Below, piece by piece: positions 49,230 to 60,367 of a DNA stretch of 64,000 nucleotides. The stretch's first letter is position 1, and each line of letters begins with the position of its first letter. The position numbers and the translations under genes are program-made. The DNA is from Halichondria panicea (Eukaryota; Porifera; Demospongiae; Suberitida; Halichondriidae): NCBI RefSeq assembly GCF_963675165.1, contig NC_087393.1, positions 4,345,502 to 4,409,501 on the forward strand, read 5' to 3'. The notes under the pieces were generated by a model. It was not told the DNA's origin, searched no databases, and was given only the letters and a program-made list of their open reading frames with translations.

Positions 49230-52200
49230 ATGGATTTTCAACAGCTCCTACAGAAAGCCAAAGTAAAGCAAAAAGGTGTCGAAAAGAAGGTGAAACTGTG
49301 TTAGCTAGATGTACATACATGTTTTAAGTACATTGAGTCATAGATACAAGATACAATCTATGATTGAGTCGAGTGTATGGTGGGTACATAGTTTATAGTA
49401 TACATCGATACAATCCAGTCTTTAGATAGACTCAGTTGTATTCATGCATAGCTATCTTAGCCTCGAGACCAGCCGTTCGTTATCTGAAAGAACACCTGGT
49501 CAAGTTCTAATGTACAACTCATCCTGCTGAGTCAGCGTTTTACAGCATCATAATGATATTCATGGATAATATACCTTGTGCCGGCAATTATCGGTCCAAG
49601 AAATTCCTGGACCAATTATTTCTTGGACCAATTAGACAGGTTGTACATTGGAACTTGACCAGGCGTTCTTTTAGATAACGAATGGCTAGTCTCGAGACTA
49701 TAGCTATCTAGTGGGGGGGGGGTGCAGGGGTGAACCTTTCCCCCAAATTGCTCAGCTTCCCCCCCCCCAATGTTTGTAGAATAATGACATCATCACATTA
49801 GTGACATCATCACATTAGTACTGTCTATGATGTGCAATATGTAACTAGATCTACTGTGTGCACTGCACTAGCATGAGGGGGTGTGGTCAACAAATGTGGG
49901 AGTGGCTGAACATTTTGCGGTGTGCTTACGCGCGCCCAAACCTTCCCCCCCAAACTTTTAATCCTAGATGAAACCCTGGCTATACTTTCTTTCATAATTA
50001 TATCATATCGTGTAATGAATATTTGGACGGACACTCTGGTTATCTACATGTATGTGCAGAGTATGTGTAATATAATTATTGTTCCGATATTTATTTGTGA
50101 TTTATCCCTCTCAGCTCGTTCAGCAAAAGACAAAGAAAGAGGAAGAAAAACGACAGAAAAAGGTACTGGAAGTTCAGAAACAGAGAGAAAGTAACGACAA
50201 GCTCAAACGATTAAAAGAAGCTGCCGTGAAGAGACAGTTAGAATATAAAGGACTTCACAAGCCGAGTAAAGCATTGGCCACGCCCTCCCCAAAACCCCAA
50301 TCAAGCAAATCAACTCCATCATCATCAACAACAAAATCATCAAAAACTGTTCCAAATGGTGTGTCAAAATCAAAGCCAAGCGGTATCACAAGTAAATCAA
50401 AATCCTCATCTTCATCTATTAAAGACACTTCAAAGTCGAAACCGTCCCCTGTCTCAAAGGGTAAATCAGCCTCAAAATCAACTGCTGCTGCCGTTAACTT
50501 CAACGATCTAATGAAGATGGCTAAAGGGAAGAAAGAAGGGACCAGCCAAACTGACTACCCTCCACGTACAAGCTCCTCTCCGCTCGGAAAATCACTACTC
50601 GAGAAGAAAGCTGCTAAATCAAAACCCAATCCACCGCGACCGCCCACCAAGGGAGGGGCTAGTCAGACGTCGTACAGAGTACCCATGAGCCCAATGAAAA
50701 CAGTGAGTGTGGATATTACGAGGCATCCTTGCTCCCCTACCACCTCTCAAGGCCACAAGAAACTAAATGGACAATCTGTCAAGAATGGGCGACCACAGCC
50801 ATCACCAAGCAAACCTACCAGAGACTCCAGACCACCTCTCAAGCCTGGAGTTCGAACGGGTAAAGTAAACCCTGACCTTGCTGCTCGGAAAGCAGCTTTG
50901 CAGAGACGAAAACTGAAAGCTTCTCAACCTACATCGTTCTACGGTTCAGCAGCTGCTAATATCCTGGGCCGTAAAGACGGTGCATCGAGTGGGAGTGGTC
51001 CGTTTAGATATACAAGTACGTGGGTGGACGAAATGAGGGAGGAGCTAGATGATTTTGATGGCGTTGATGATTTATCCGATGATGACGATTTGGATGGTTT
51101 TGTTGTTGACTCTGGAGATGACTTCATTGATGATGGTGACGATCAGGAAGACTACTCGTCACATATTAGGAAAATATTTGGATACGACAAGAGAAGGTAT
51201 ATAAATGTGTAGTCTTACATTTCTATTTACCCAGCAGGATGTAGTTGTTTCCCTCCTACCCCAGAGGAAGTTGGTCACGATTTAAACCGCGGCGAAAAAT
51301 GCTATGCAACAGTGTTTAATCCGCTGAATCAGCACTTTTGTCATATTTTATCATGTGTTACATCTCCTGTTACATCTCCTGTTAGTTTATGAATCATAGT
51401 AGCTATCATTGCTATACCTGCTACATCAAGACAGGAGTCAAAGAACCAAGGGAAGTCAGCAACAAGTGCATGTTTCTAGCTCATTGCTTCGAGTATGACT
51501 ATGCTACTCACTGTCTAGTGTGACTGGGTATTGTTAGCATCATTTGCTACTAGTATAGAGTGCTACAATCGTTTGCAACCTTTTGGCTTTAGCTAGGATA
51601 GCTACTTTTTCATGCTTTTCTTGCGGTTTCTGTATATCTTTTCTTCTGTGCGCGCACATTCCTCTGTTGAAATGTGACCAACCTCCTCTGCTCCTGCCCT
51701 GTAGATTGTGTAGTATGTATCTTACTATTCATACAGCCAAGCTCAATTACCTCCGTATATTATGATTATCTTGTCCTCTGTTCCAGATTTGAAGATGATA
51801 AGTTTGATGACAGAATAATGGAGTCGAGTTTTGCTCAGCAACAGTTTGAGGAGGAAAGAAGGTACTGTACTATAGGTGTTTGTGTTTCATGCTGGTATGT
51901 GTTTACATTCAATGCATCACTATTGCAGCATTGTCCCTTGGTTGCATATACCTACTTTAGGTGATGCTTATATAGCACGTACACAGTACCTGGAAGCAAG
52001 AGCATTACTATAATTATATACATGTACGATCTCCACGCTTTTACTTATTAATTCCTTTGCTGGTGTGCGAGCCACTGGACCCTCCATGAATGCATGATTG
52101 TACATGTATATACATGTACGTACCTAACAACAAAACCTACTCTTTAGTTGCAATATTGAAGTACAGGATCTCATAAATAGAGAGGGGTTTAGGATAGTAA

Positions 52201-52501
52201 GTTACAAGCTCCTCTCTATTTATGCACTCCAGGAAGTGCGTACAATACAAATTCTAACACAACTAGCAATACGAATTCTAACACAACTAGCAATCCGTGT
52301 ATGCTACATTGTGTATGCACAGAGCAGGTTTGTTGACTATGATTTATTGTCCGTGCATACAGTACTCGTATCGGGAAGCGAGAAGATGATGAAGACGTTC
52401 GCAGAGAACAAACTGAACTGTCTCGAAAGAGAAAGAGAAAATCCAGCCCTGTTAGAACTTATGGTAGCAACCTGAAGCAATCCAAACTCTCTTTTAGATG
52501 A
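49230..52501 (+). CDS. SPTY2D1: SPT2-domain histone chaperone (SPTY2D1)
   Basis: Four exons (49230-49289, 50115-51196, 51787-51861, 52363-52501) give 451 residues. The start MDFQQLLQKAK matches the family opening MDF; an in-frame ATG lies 6 bases upstream. A Lys/Glu/Gln-rich helix is followed by a long Ser/Lys/Pro-rich disordered middle containing NFNDLMKMA, an acidic block rich in Asp near residues 340-365, and the conserved SPT2 C-terminus: IRKIFGYDKRRF, DRIMESSF, QQQFEEERRS, ending in a basic tail KRKRK. In human SPTY2D1 this C-terminal region binds H3-H4 tetramers. The protein works in transcription-coupled nucleosome recycling. It is shorter than the human protein (about 685), mainly in the disordered middle. 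Confidence 0.93.
49458..49700. mobile_element. 243-bp MITE with 9-bp target duplication (MULE-like)
   Basis: Inverted repeats of about 60 bp start TAGCCTCGAGACCAGCC and end GGCTAGTCTCGAGACTA. A perfect 9-bp duplication, TAGCTATCT, flanks it at 49449-49457 and 49701-49709. It sits in intron 1 of the SPT2 gene, directly beside the G-run element that follows. Confidence 0.9.
49701..49980. mobile_element. AGGGTTTCATCTAG-type element, 5'-worn copy 2
   Basis: Shares TATCTAGTGGGGG, GGTGAACCTT, TAGAATAATGACATCATCACA, AGATCTACTGTGT, CATTTTGCGG and the end CTAGATGAAACCCTGG with 34243-34453. A GTGACATCATCACATTA stretch is locally doubled. The left terminus is replaced by the neighbouring hairpin element. 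Confidence 0.75.
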
Positions 52502-54230
52502 TATTTTAGCTGTTTATTATTGTTGTTTTTATGAAATTCATTTGTGTACTCATGTGCAAGTATATTAATTATGTTGAACATGATCGTGTGGCAATGAATA
52601 TTAATAGCTAGTGCAGACTCAACAGTAAACACGCCCTAAAAGACTCACATACAGTTTTATAGCTAGCTGCTCCATAAACTATAGCTGTAAGAAGTTGCAA
52701 GAGAGGTGAGTCGCAGTGGTTACTAACTTAGCTAGGCTAGCAATGGTGCATGCAGATCTAGTGTTAATTATAACTAATTAGCTACATCTAGTAAAGCATG
52801 CACTGATGTATATAGAAGACTAACAAATGCAACGGTTGTCCCCATGTGATCTGATGAGTTGTATTATACTAGAATGGCATATGACCTGAGGGGAGTTAGA
52901 AGCCTGAAGGCAGACAAGAACTGGTATACATACGTAGCTAGCAGCACAATCGTTGATTCAATTTGACGATGTGAGTGTATGTCCCAATAAAATCTTGATT
53001 TTCAATTATAACGTCTGACATTCAGTGTATATTCAAGGCCGTAGGCAGTAGGGAAGGGGCCGGGGGCCTTGAGGGCTGAAGCCCCCCAGTTTTTAAATAA
53101 TTCTTCCATATTGGTTGTTTTAAGAGTCAGCGTGCCTTGCCAACTTCAGAGCCACCCTGCTTGTGTCTAAAGTTGTCTATACGTACACCCTTGATATTAT
53201 TGAGAGCTGCCAAATATCTATAATGACCTGTATGTACCAATCATAGCTAGCTAGCTGCTACCCTTTGTCATTGCTCCTTTTACCCGTATTTACATACGAT
53301 TTTTGTAACTTCGCGAATGCTAATATGGCATTGCAAAAATAAGATAGCAAAGACCTATACACAGTACTTGTAGGACATTACCATCCTTGCCAGATTGCAA
53401 AAAGTTGGCTCATTCGCATTGTACATGTAGTATTCTCTTGAAACGCCCGCTAGTTGTCTGATATCTGTACTTTAGTATAACGCCATGCATGCAATAATTG
53501 ATATCACATTTCAATCTATTGATTGTTTCTGTTCGTACTGTATCAATACTAACTACCATGTGATGCTAGCTAGCTATTGTGTCGATGTCAACAGGCTTAT
53601 TGTTGTGGTAGCAAGTGTGCACAGACCACTTGTGCACAGGTGTATTGGGTAAACCATAAACAAGAAATAAAAGTATAAAAATAATAAGGTAAACCATAAA
53701 CAAGGTTCCTATCGTTCCTGAAGTGAAAATACTACGGTTAACGTATTCAGTTTAGATGTTTATAGCCAGCAATTAGTAAAAAGTGTGTGCAAATGACCAC
53801 TTGTTTTGTTTAGTTCGCAGTCATTACAACATACTTTACTTAATTGTTATCTTTTACAACAATTATTGCAATTTTTTCTGATCGACATCGTGTATGACGA
53901 TAGTTTATTATGCTTGGTTGACACAGTGTTCTAGCGTACACTTTCAGTTATTGCCATAATTGTACAAGAATGTGTAATGGCCCGTTATTTTGTTTATACA
54001 AACCTTCACAAATAACAAATATGGTTGGGACGACTGTATGCACTATGAATCTTGTTTAGCTAACACACATCATGTTGTTGTCAGATGAATTATATTAAAC
54101 TAATCGACTCGCGTTTGAGTATAATATATAGCTGTATTTATTTGACCTCCAGTAAGATATGTGAATAATTATAATGCAGCATTTCATAACTTATAATTAT
54201 ACCTATGCATTTTATTTCATTCCAGAAAAA
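52502..54230. other. Intergenic, no gene seen
   Basis: AT-rich DNA between SPTY2D1 and the Reeler gene. An AATAAA at about 52987 could end the SPTY2D1 transcript. A G/C-rich scrap near 53040-53090 resembles worn transposon sequence. No protein or RNA gene was recognised. Confidence 0.5.
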
Positions 54231-57200
54231 ATGAATAACAACCTGTTAGTACCGGCACTGCTCTTCCTCTCGTTGTTTGCTACCTCTTCTGCGTACCTTG
54301 ACGGAGCCCGTAATGAGTCTTGTTACAACCACAGCATTGTTCACACTGTAGATTTAGGGGGGGGTGAAGTTATAAATGATCCAAGTACAGTCTGTAACAC
54401 CCCCTGTGGCTACCAACTATATGTTGTTGGGGAACGAGCAGAAAATGGAACTCTGACGAAATATGAAACGAATACGACAACAAGTTTTGAGTACAAGCTG
54501 AACACCACTTATCAATGTGAGTTTTTTATTGTGTATAACAGGACTGCTCTTATTAAAGTTTACGTGTGTGCATGTGTAATGTATATGCCTGCCCATTTAT
54601 TATTAGCCCCCCCCCACACGTATATACGTGACTGCTCAAATGGCAAATTGCATTTTGCCAATTAGTTCGTGTTTACACTGTAACAAGACATTTTATCACA
54701 CTATAATAAATGTATATAGCTTGTATTTTAGCGTATAGGCATGAATCAACTGTACAATTGTGCGTAGTTTTGTATGGTAAAATATAGCAGACCAGAACCA
54801 TAACCCCCCTCACACGGATGTCTAGATAGGCATTGTCGGTGGAGGTGTATTTTCAATGTGGGAACCTAAAGTTTACATGCATGTGCACACATGCAAATGC
54901 GTGTAATGTATATGCCTGCCCATTATTAGCCCTCCCCCCCCCACACACACACAGTTTCGTTGAGGATAATCATGTTGGCGGGTGGTCAGGAAACGAACGG
55001 CTTTGTAGGGTTCCTGGTTCAAGCTCGTAATTACACAGACATGTTTGTCCCTGAATCCTCCATACACGGGACATGGGAGGACAATAGTATGCTGTATAGA
55101 CCACTCAACTGTGGCAAGTCCATGGCCAATACATCTGTACTTTATCCTGTGAGCTTACCAGACATGATCCAATATAATACATGTATGTATATACACCTAT
55201 ATAAGTCGTACAAAGCTGCATATGCCAATTGCACTAACTATACGTGTACATGCATCATTATCTTCAGAACTCGGCTACTCAAAAGCTATCCACGGTCATT
55301 GCTGATATAGGTGGAAACAATGAGGTGCTTCTCTACTGGGTATCACCTGCCGAACAAGATGACGCAGTCACCGTTGCGTTCTGGTCAGTGAGTGTTCTTG
55401 TGGATATTAGCATTAATTTGTGTTGAGCTACTTATATTTAACCCGAGGCGCGTGGGCGGCCACGGGTTATAGTAGTCGTTTGGTTTGTCTGTTTGTTTGT
55501 TATTCTGTTTGTAAGTTCAGGATCTGCTTACCTGGCTGCCACAGCACTGCGTTTACAGCATGGATAGCCTTCACACAATAAGTTATTAGTTTTAACAATA
55601 GTAGATTTCTATGTTAGAGCTTTGTTGTCGAATAAAAGCGAGCATAAACTAAGAAGCTTGATTGCACGTTGGCAGCTAGCTAACACTATACACGCGGCCT
55701 TTATTCGAGGCACCCTCCGTATTTACAGCTGAAGTGATCCCGTACCAAAAACAGTGGAAAAGGGCCACTACAATAGAAAGCTAGAATTGTGACTTGTTTG
55801 TTGCTCTGTTAGCTGACTCTGGAATCCTACTCCATCCAAGAGTCATACTTCTCTGAGATTCTTTGCTGTGATCCTAGACTAGGACCTAGTTCACCTCATG
55901 TACCACTAAAACTCTGTTCTCAATGTTTCAGCATGTCTCCAGTCTGGTTTAGTTTTATTGCTCCTGAGTTGCTGTGCTAGACAGCTCAGTCATACATCAC
56001 TACATGCACTGCATTATATCACTCTTCTGATTTCTTGTCACCAGCCGAGGGTTTGCTCTTCAGTGCTCTAGTTTGTACTATTGTACTTATTGCTTTTGCA
56101 TCCTATAGTATTGAACTATCCAAACCCAAGTCACGTGCACTCAATTTAGACCTGTGTGCAATAATTATTATTATGCTTTACCTAATCCCTTCTTGGTACT
56201 TATTTTGAAAATGTTCCATGTATGCAGGTATACAATTGTTCAGCAGCATCGTGCTCATTTCTTTCCTGTGAGAGGACCTGTTGGAGTGAGTCAGCTAGAA
56301 TACACTTATACGTTTGTCTATTGTAAATGTAGGGTGGTGGCTTCAATATAAAGTAGGCCGGTGCATACAATTCAGATTCAGGGGTCACACTGCATTCTTT
56401 TGGCTCTGTGTAATCATGTGCCAGGCTACAGTACTACAGAGACAACATAGCCTACATAGTTTACTGTACGTGTATTCCACAAGTCCATGTAAGGTGTGTA
56501 ATTATCTATAATTATATAGACTCCTCTTCTTCCTACAACCGCTCCAACGGCAGCTACAACGGCAGCTACAACCGCTCCAACGGCAGCTACAACGGCAGCT
56601 ACAACCGCTCCAACGGCAGCTACAACCGCTCCAACGGCAGCTACAACCGCTCCAACGGCAACTACAACTGATTCACCGGTAACTACAACTGATCCACCGT
56701 TAGACATTGGTAAGTTTATCCATGGGGATGCAATGTCTTAGCTGCTTTCTGTCAGACATGCAGTTGAATTGGTGAATTCATAATTATCAGCTTAAATCCT
56801 ATAATTCTGACAAGAGTATTATAGAGCATATTATAATAATAACTGACGGTTACAGTACTTCCATGCAGGGATAGTGCTGACCCTGGTTGAAATCGTTGGC
56901 ATTTCTGTTGGTGGTGTTGCTGCTGCTATCGCTGGAATTATTGCCATCGTAATAATGGCTGTGATCATAGCGATGTGCTGTTGCAAAAAAGAGGGTAAAG
57001 AGCATAAAAAGGTGAGCTTTTGTAGCAGCCTGTATACTAATGGTATTCATATTTGACACACTAGTATATGCGTGTTGCTGAGGTGACTTGTGTGTCATGT
57101 GATCTCATGCATGTTACAATGTAGTTAGTATTTGCATGTTAAAAGTGTAGTCTCTGTTTGCTTAAGAATGTGTCAGCTATTAGAGCACCACCACTGCCTT

Positions 57201-57510
57201 TGCTCACAGACCACTCATGTCTGTCGAGTTGGCGGTCAGTGCTATAGCAAAAGCCAAAAATGTTCTCAGATTTCTCTCGTATCTGAAGGACACTTCTTTG
57301 GCGTCATCTCTTCTATTTAGCTCTACATTGTTTCACTCTCTTTCTTTCTTTATAATCTTCCCCATCCCCTCTCTGGAATCGAATCTCTCTGGCCCGTATT
57401 GCTCTGACTGATTGTTATCTTGGTTCCATGACGACATGCAGTCTAACAAGCAAGTGGCGAAGTTATGGATGTCTAACCCCATCGAGAATGAAGTGGAAGT
57501 GTATATTTAA
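54231..57510 (+). CDS. Reeler-domain single-pass membrane protein
   Basis: Seven exons (54231-54516, 54955-55148, 55268-55383, 56228-56267, 56520-56709, 56869-57011, 57442-57510) give 345 residues. A signal peptide (LLVPALLFLSLFATSSA) precedes a Reeler-type domain: YQLYVVGERA near the start, NGFVGFLVQARNY, a G-W-D pattern, LNCG, then NEVLLYWVSPAEQDDAVTVAF and YTIVQQHRAHFF. Several N-glycosylation sites are present. A Thr/Ala/Pro mucin-like stalk of about 63 residues follows, then a membrane helix (GISVGGVAAAIAGIIAIVIM), CCCKK palmitoylation-type cysteines and a short tail ending VEVYI. Reeler domains occur in Reelin, ferric-chelate reductase 1 and insect defence proteins; the precise role here is unknown. 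The fourth exon (40 bp) is the least certain. Confidence 0.78.
55441..56073 (+). mobile_element. About 630-bp interspersed element, copy A
   Basis: Starts ACCCGAGGCGCGTGGGCGG and ends CAGTGCTCTAGTT. A second copy lies inverted at 58146-58731, on the other side of the last Reeler exons. It falls inside a Reeler-gene intron and shows no coding frame. Target duplications were not recognised, and the two ends pair only weakly. Confidence 0.7.
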
Positions 57511-57729
57511 TTATTATTGAATCCAACATTAATTTTTTATCATTATTTTGTAATACTTTCTCTATCATAGTTCGGACCCTTGCATGCATATTATTTGTAA
57601 ATCATGCCACAGAGAGAGCTTGAATAATTAGCAATGTTATTGTGATTTGATCGTAATTATGTACTTTATTCAATACATGAGTGTGTTTGAACGATTTGGT
57701 ACAGTATGTGTCTGAAATGTTACCACAGG

Positions 57730-57780
57730 GAGAACCTGGAGCTGGGTACTCTGTACACGAAGACAAGGTGAACATATAGC
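57730..57780 (+). other. Candidate alternative 3' exon of the Reeler membrane gene
   Basis: After TTACCACAG, a frame reads GEPGAGYSVHEDKVNI and stops at TAG near 57778. A GT donor inside the annotated last exon (GTGGAA|GTGTAT) could join to it in frame, replacing the last three residues. A decayed copy of the same segment is present at 59590-59625, suggesting it was once an exon. AATAAA follows at about 57838. Confidence 0.4.
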
Positions 57781-58145
57781 GCATTAACAGAGGGTATAGC
57801 TATAGTGACTGTTAGTACACTGCAATGACAAGCATAGCAATAAATGTTTTTGCATGTTCTTTTTTAAAACATATTTTTGTGTAAATAGCAACATAATTAT
57901 TTATGTTTGATAAAATGTGTGGATGATGTTTAATACCTGATATTTTGTATTATAGCTAGCAGGAGTAGCTAGTTATAAAGCGTTTATTGCTGATCGTCAA
58001 GCTGTTCAAGCTAGTTTTTCGGATTAGTAAAAAGCTACCTCGCTTCCCAAGTTGCACTTTTGGGACAAATTTTCAAGATCAATCCTCGAAATACCAGCTA
58101 TAATTATATACAGCTATGGCACAAACACAAATTAACAGTAATTAT

Positions 58146-58731
58146 AACTAGAGCACTGAAGTGCAAACCCTCGGCTGGTGACATGAAACCAAAAGAGTGA
58201 TAATTATAATGCAGTGCATGTAGTGATGTATGACTGAGCTGTCTAGCACAGCAACTCAGGAGCAATAAAACTAAACCAGACTGGAGACATGCTGAAACAT
58301 TGAGAACAGAGTTTTAGTGGTACATGAGGTGAACTAGGTCTCCTAGTATAGTCTAGGCTAACAGAAGAGCAACAAATGAGTCACAATTCTAGTTTTCTAT
58401 TGTAGTGACCCTTTTCCACTGTTTTTGGTACGGGATCACTTCAGCTGTAAATACGGCGGGTGCCTCGAATAAAGGCCGCGTGTATAGTGTTAGCTAGCTG
58501 CCAACTGCAACGTGCAAGTTCAAGCTTCTTAGTTTATGCTCGCTTTTATTCGACAACAAAGCTCTAACATAGAAATCTACCATTGTTAAAACTAATAACT
58601 TACTGTGTGAAGGCTATCCATGCTATAAACGCAGTGCTGTGGCAGCCAGGTGAGCAGACCCAGAAATTGCAAACAGACAAACAGACAAACCAAACGACTA
58701 CTATACCCGTGGCCGCCCACGCGCCTCGGGT
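58146..58731 (-). mobile_element. About 590-bp interspersed element, copy B (inverted)
   Basis: Reverse-complement relative of 55441-56073, with shared blocks along its length (CACTGCGTTTA, GATAGCCTTCACACA, GACTGGAGACATGC, CCTCGGCTGGTGACA). It abuts exactly the start of the local duplication at 58732, which lacks it in the other copy at 63386. Confidence 0.7.
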
Positions 58732-59355
58732 AACAACTGAAGCTACCGTACCGGATGTACTAACACACTACTCGTACATGTTCATAGTTCATAGTTTATC
58801 GATTACGGAACGCCCCTCCAATACACTACACCAACCACCACCCCTCAAACCATTGTATACTAACTCGACAGTTAGATCCCACGCACAATGTGGGTGCTTC
58901 TTGCCCTTGAAACAAATGCAATTAAGTGCACTCCACTCCATCTGCAAATTAAAGCAATCTGTGCGTTAATATAATCAGCACAGCCAGTTAAAAAACATGC
59001 TAGCCTCATTCCCAGGCTGATTTTTCTTAAAGAATTAACGAAGCCGACCTATCATTATTAGAGACAACTCGGCCTGGGAACAAGGCTACAAATGCTCGCC
59101 ATTTTGGTCTATAATTATAGACACATTTCCTCCGCCATTTTCATGAGCAACTCTGCAGAGTCTGCACTCCGTATTGGTTGATCTACGTATATATAGAAGG
59201 ATTATAATGATGAACGTATACGTCTTTTTGCACCAAGTAAGTTTCAACCTATGTTAAACAACCCTCGTGGGCATGCCATCAAAAACTAGTTCTCTATAAT
59301 TATAATTATAGCAATGACTCACTTCATTGACCAACATATGGAAACTTTGCAACAT
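58732..59355. repeat. Local duplication, copy 1
   Basis: From CAACTGAAGCTACCGTACC onward this matches 63386-64000 block by block (TCAAACCATTGTATA, GGGTGCTTCTTGCCCTTGAAAC, GTGCACTCCACTC, TCTGCAAATTAAAG, GACTCACTTCATTGACC). The window ends before the duplication does, so its full size and source are not visible. Confidence 0.75.
59002..59091. mobile_element. 90-bp inverted-repeat element inside the duplication
   Basis: TAGCCTCATTCCCAGGCTGA faces TCGGCCTGGGAACAAGGCTA. A second copy in the duplicated segment spans about 63656-63748 with better-preserved ends. TAG...CTA termini resemble the 9-bp-duplication elements elsewhere, but flanks are too worn to confirm a duplication. Confidence 0.65.
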
Positions 59356-59640
59356 AACATTTACCTGAATTAGTTACAGGTGTTGCCATCATTGCCACAG
59401 CAACCACGATACTAGTGCGTATATTTGTAAATATCACCACAGAGAGAGCAAAATAAGCAATGTGATTGTCAATTTGTTGTGATTTGAACTGAGCATTATT
59501 GAGCACAAAATAATCATATTATGCACTTTTTATTCAATGACCCTTCAATATATACCTTGAACGGTTTGGGTACAGTATGTGTCTGAAATGTTACCACAGG
59601 AATCCGGAGCTGTATATATGCACTAAGTGCTTTAATGTGT
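59356..59640 (+). pseudogene. Decayed 3' exons of a Reeler membrane paralog
   Basis: A membrane-like stretch (VTGVAIIATATTIL) near 59378 is followed by DNA that tracks 57600-57750: CACAGAGAGAGC, AATAAGCAATGT, TTATTCAATGAC, AACGGTTTGGGTACAGTATGTGTCTGAAATGTTACCACAG-type block, then a shortened copy of the candidate terminal exon. Stops and losses break it. Confidence 0.6.
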
Positions 59641-59879
59641 GCCTCTATTACAGAATTAAAACACATTAGCTAGCTAAGTGTGTTATAAAGGTTTTATTGC
59701 TGATCATGAAGCTGAAAACCCTGTTCAAGCCAGATTAGAAAAAAGCACCAGCTTCAATACACTTTGAGATCGCTGGATAACTTAATACTGAAGTGTGATA
59801 AAATGAAAACGTGTTGGCGGCATGTACTGCTGTGACAACGTGCTATAGGTCTACATGTATAGGCTATACCGTATACATT

Positions 59880-60125
59880 GACAGATGATGCTATGAAAGA
59901 TTCTGAAGAGACTGCAAAAGCCTTCAATGTGAGTCAAACTAGCCATAACTCGAGAAAGAAGCTTTAGTTTGCTAATCCACAAATCAAAATCCAAGAGAAC
60001 GTGGCTAGAAGCCTATAGAAGCTGTTAGCTTTCGTCGCATTACAACCGTTGAGCAGTTACAGCTGGAACAGACACACACACACACACACAGTCAGCTTTA
60101 CCGTATCCCTCATGCGGCTACGCCT
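59880..60125 (+). repeat. Dispersed repeat with CA run (copy 3 of 3)
   Basis: Contains AACTCGAGAAAGAAGCTTTAG, AGCCTATAGAAGCTGTTAG, GCAGTTACAGCTGGAACAG, a CA run and GGCTACGCCTCGAGG, matching 1310-1500 directly and 44270-44570 inverted. Confidence 0.6.
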
Positions 60126-60367
60126 CGAGGCATAATTATAGCTATCATTAATTTACCTTATACATAGCGTACAATGTGAATAAAAGTTTTAAAAATTTGT
60201 TGGGAATGATTACAACATGGCGTACATTACATGATTGCACGACTATATACACAATAATGATCAACTAATTTGAATGTTCAACTAGCTATACTTAGCTTCA
60301 GTATATACATAATGATCAACTAATGGAATGTTCAACTACTCAGTTGCAGTATACGTACTACTCCAGT

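Noticed and set aside
50255..50503. Acidic 82-codon frame on the - strand
   Set aside because: Complement of the Ser/Lys-rich middle of SPTY2D1; composition mirrors the coding strand.
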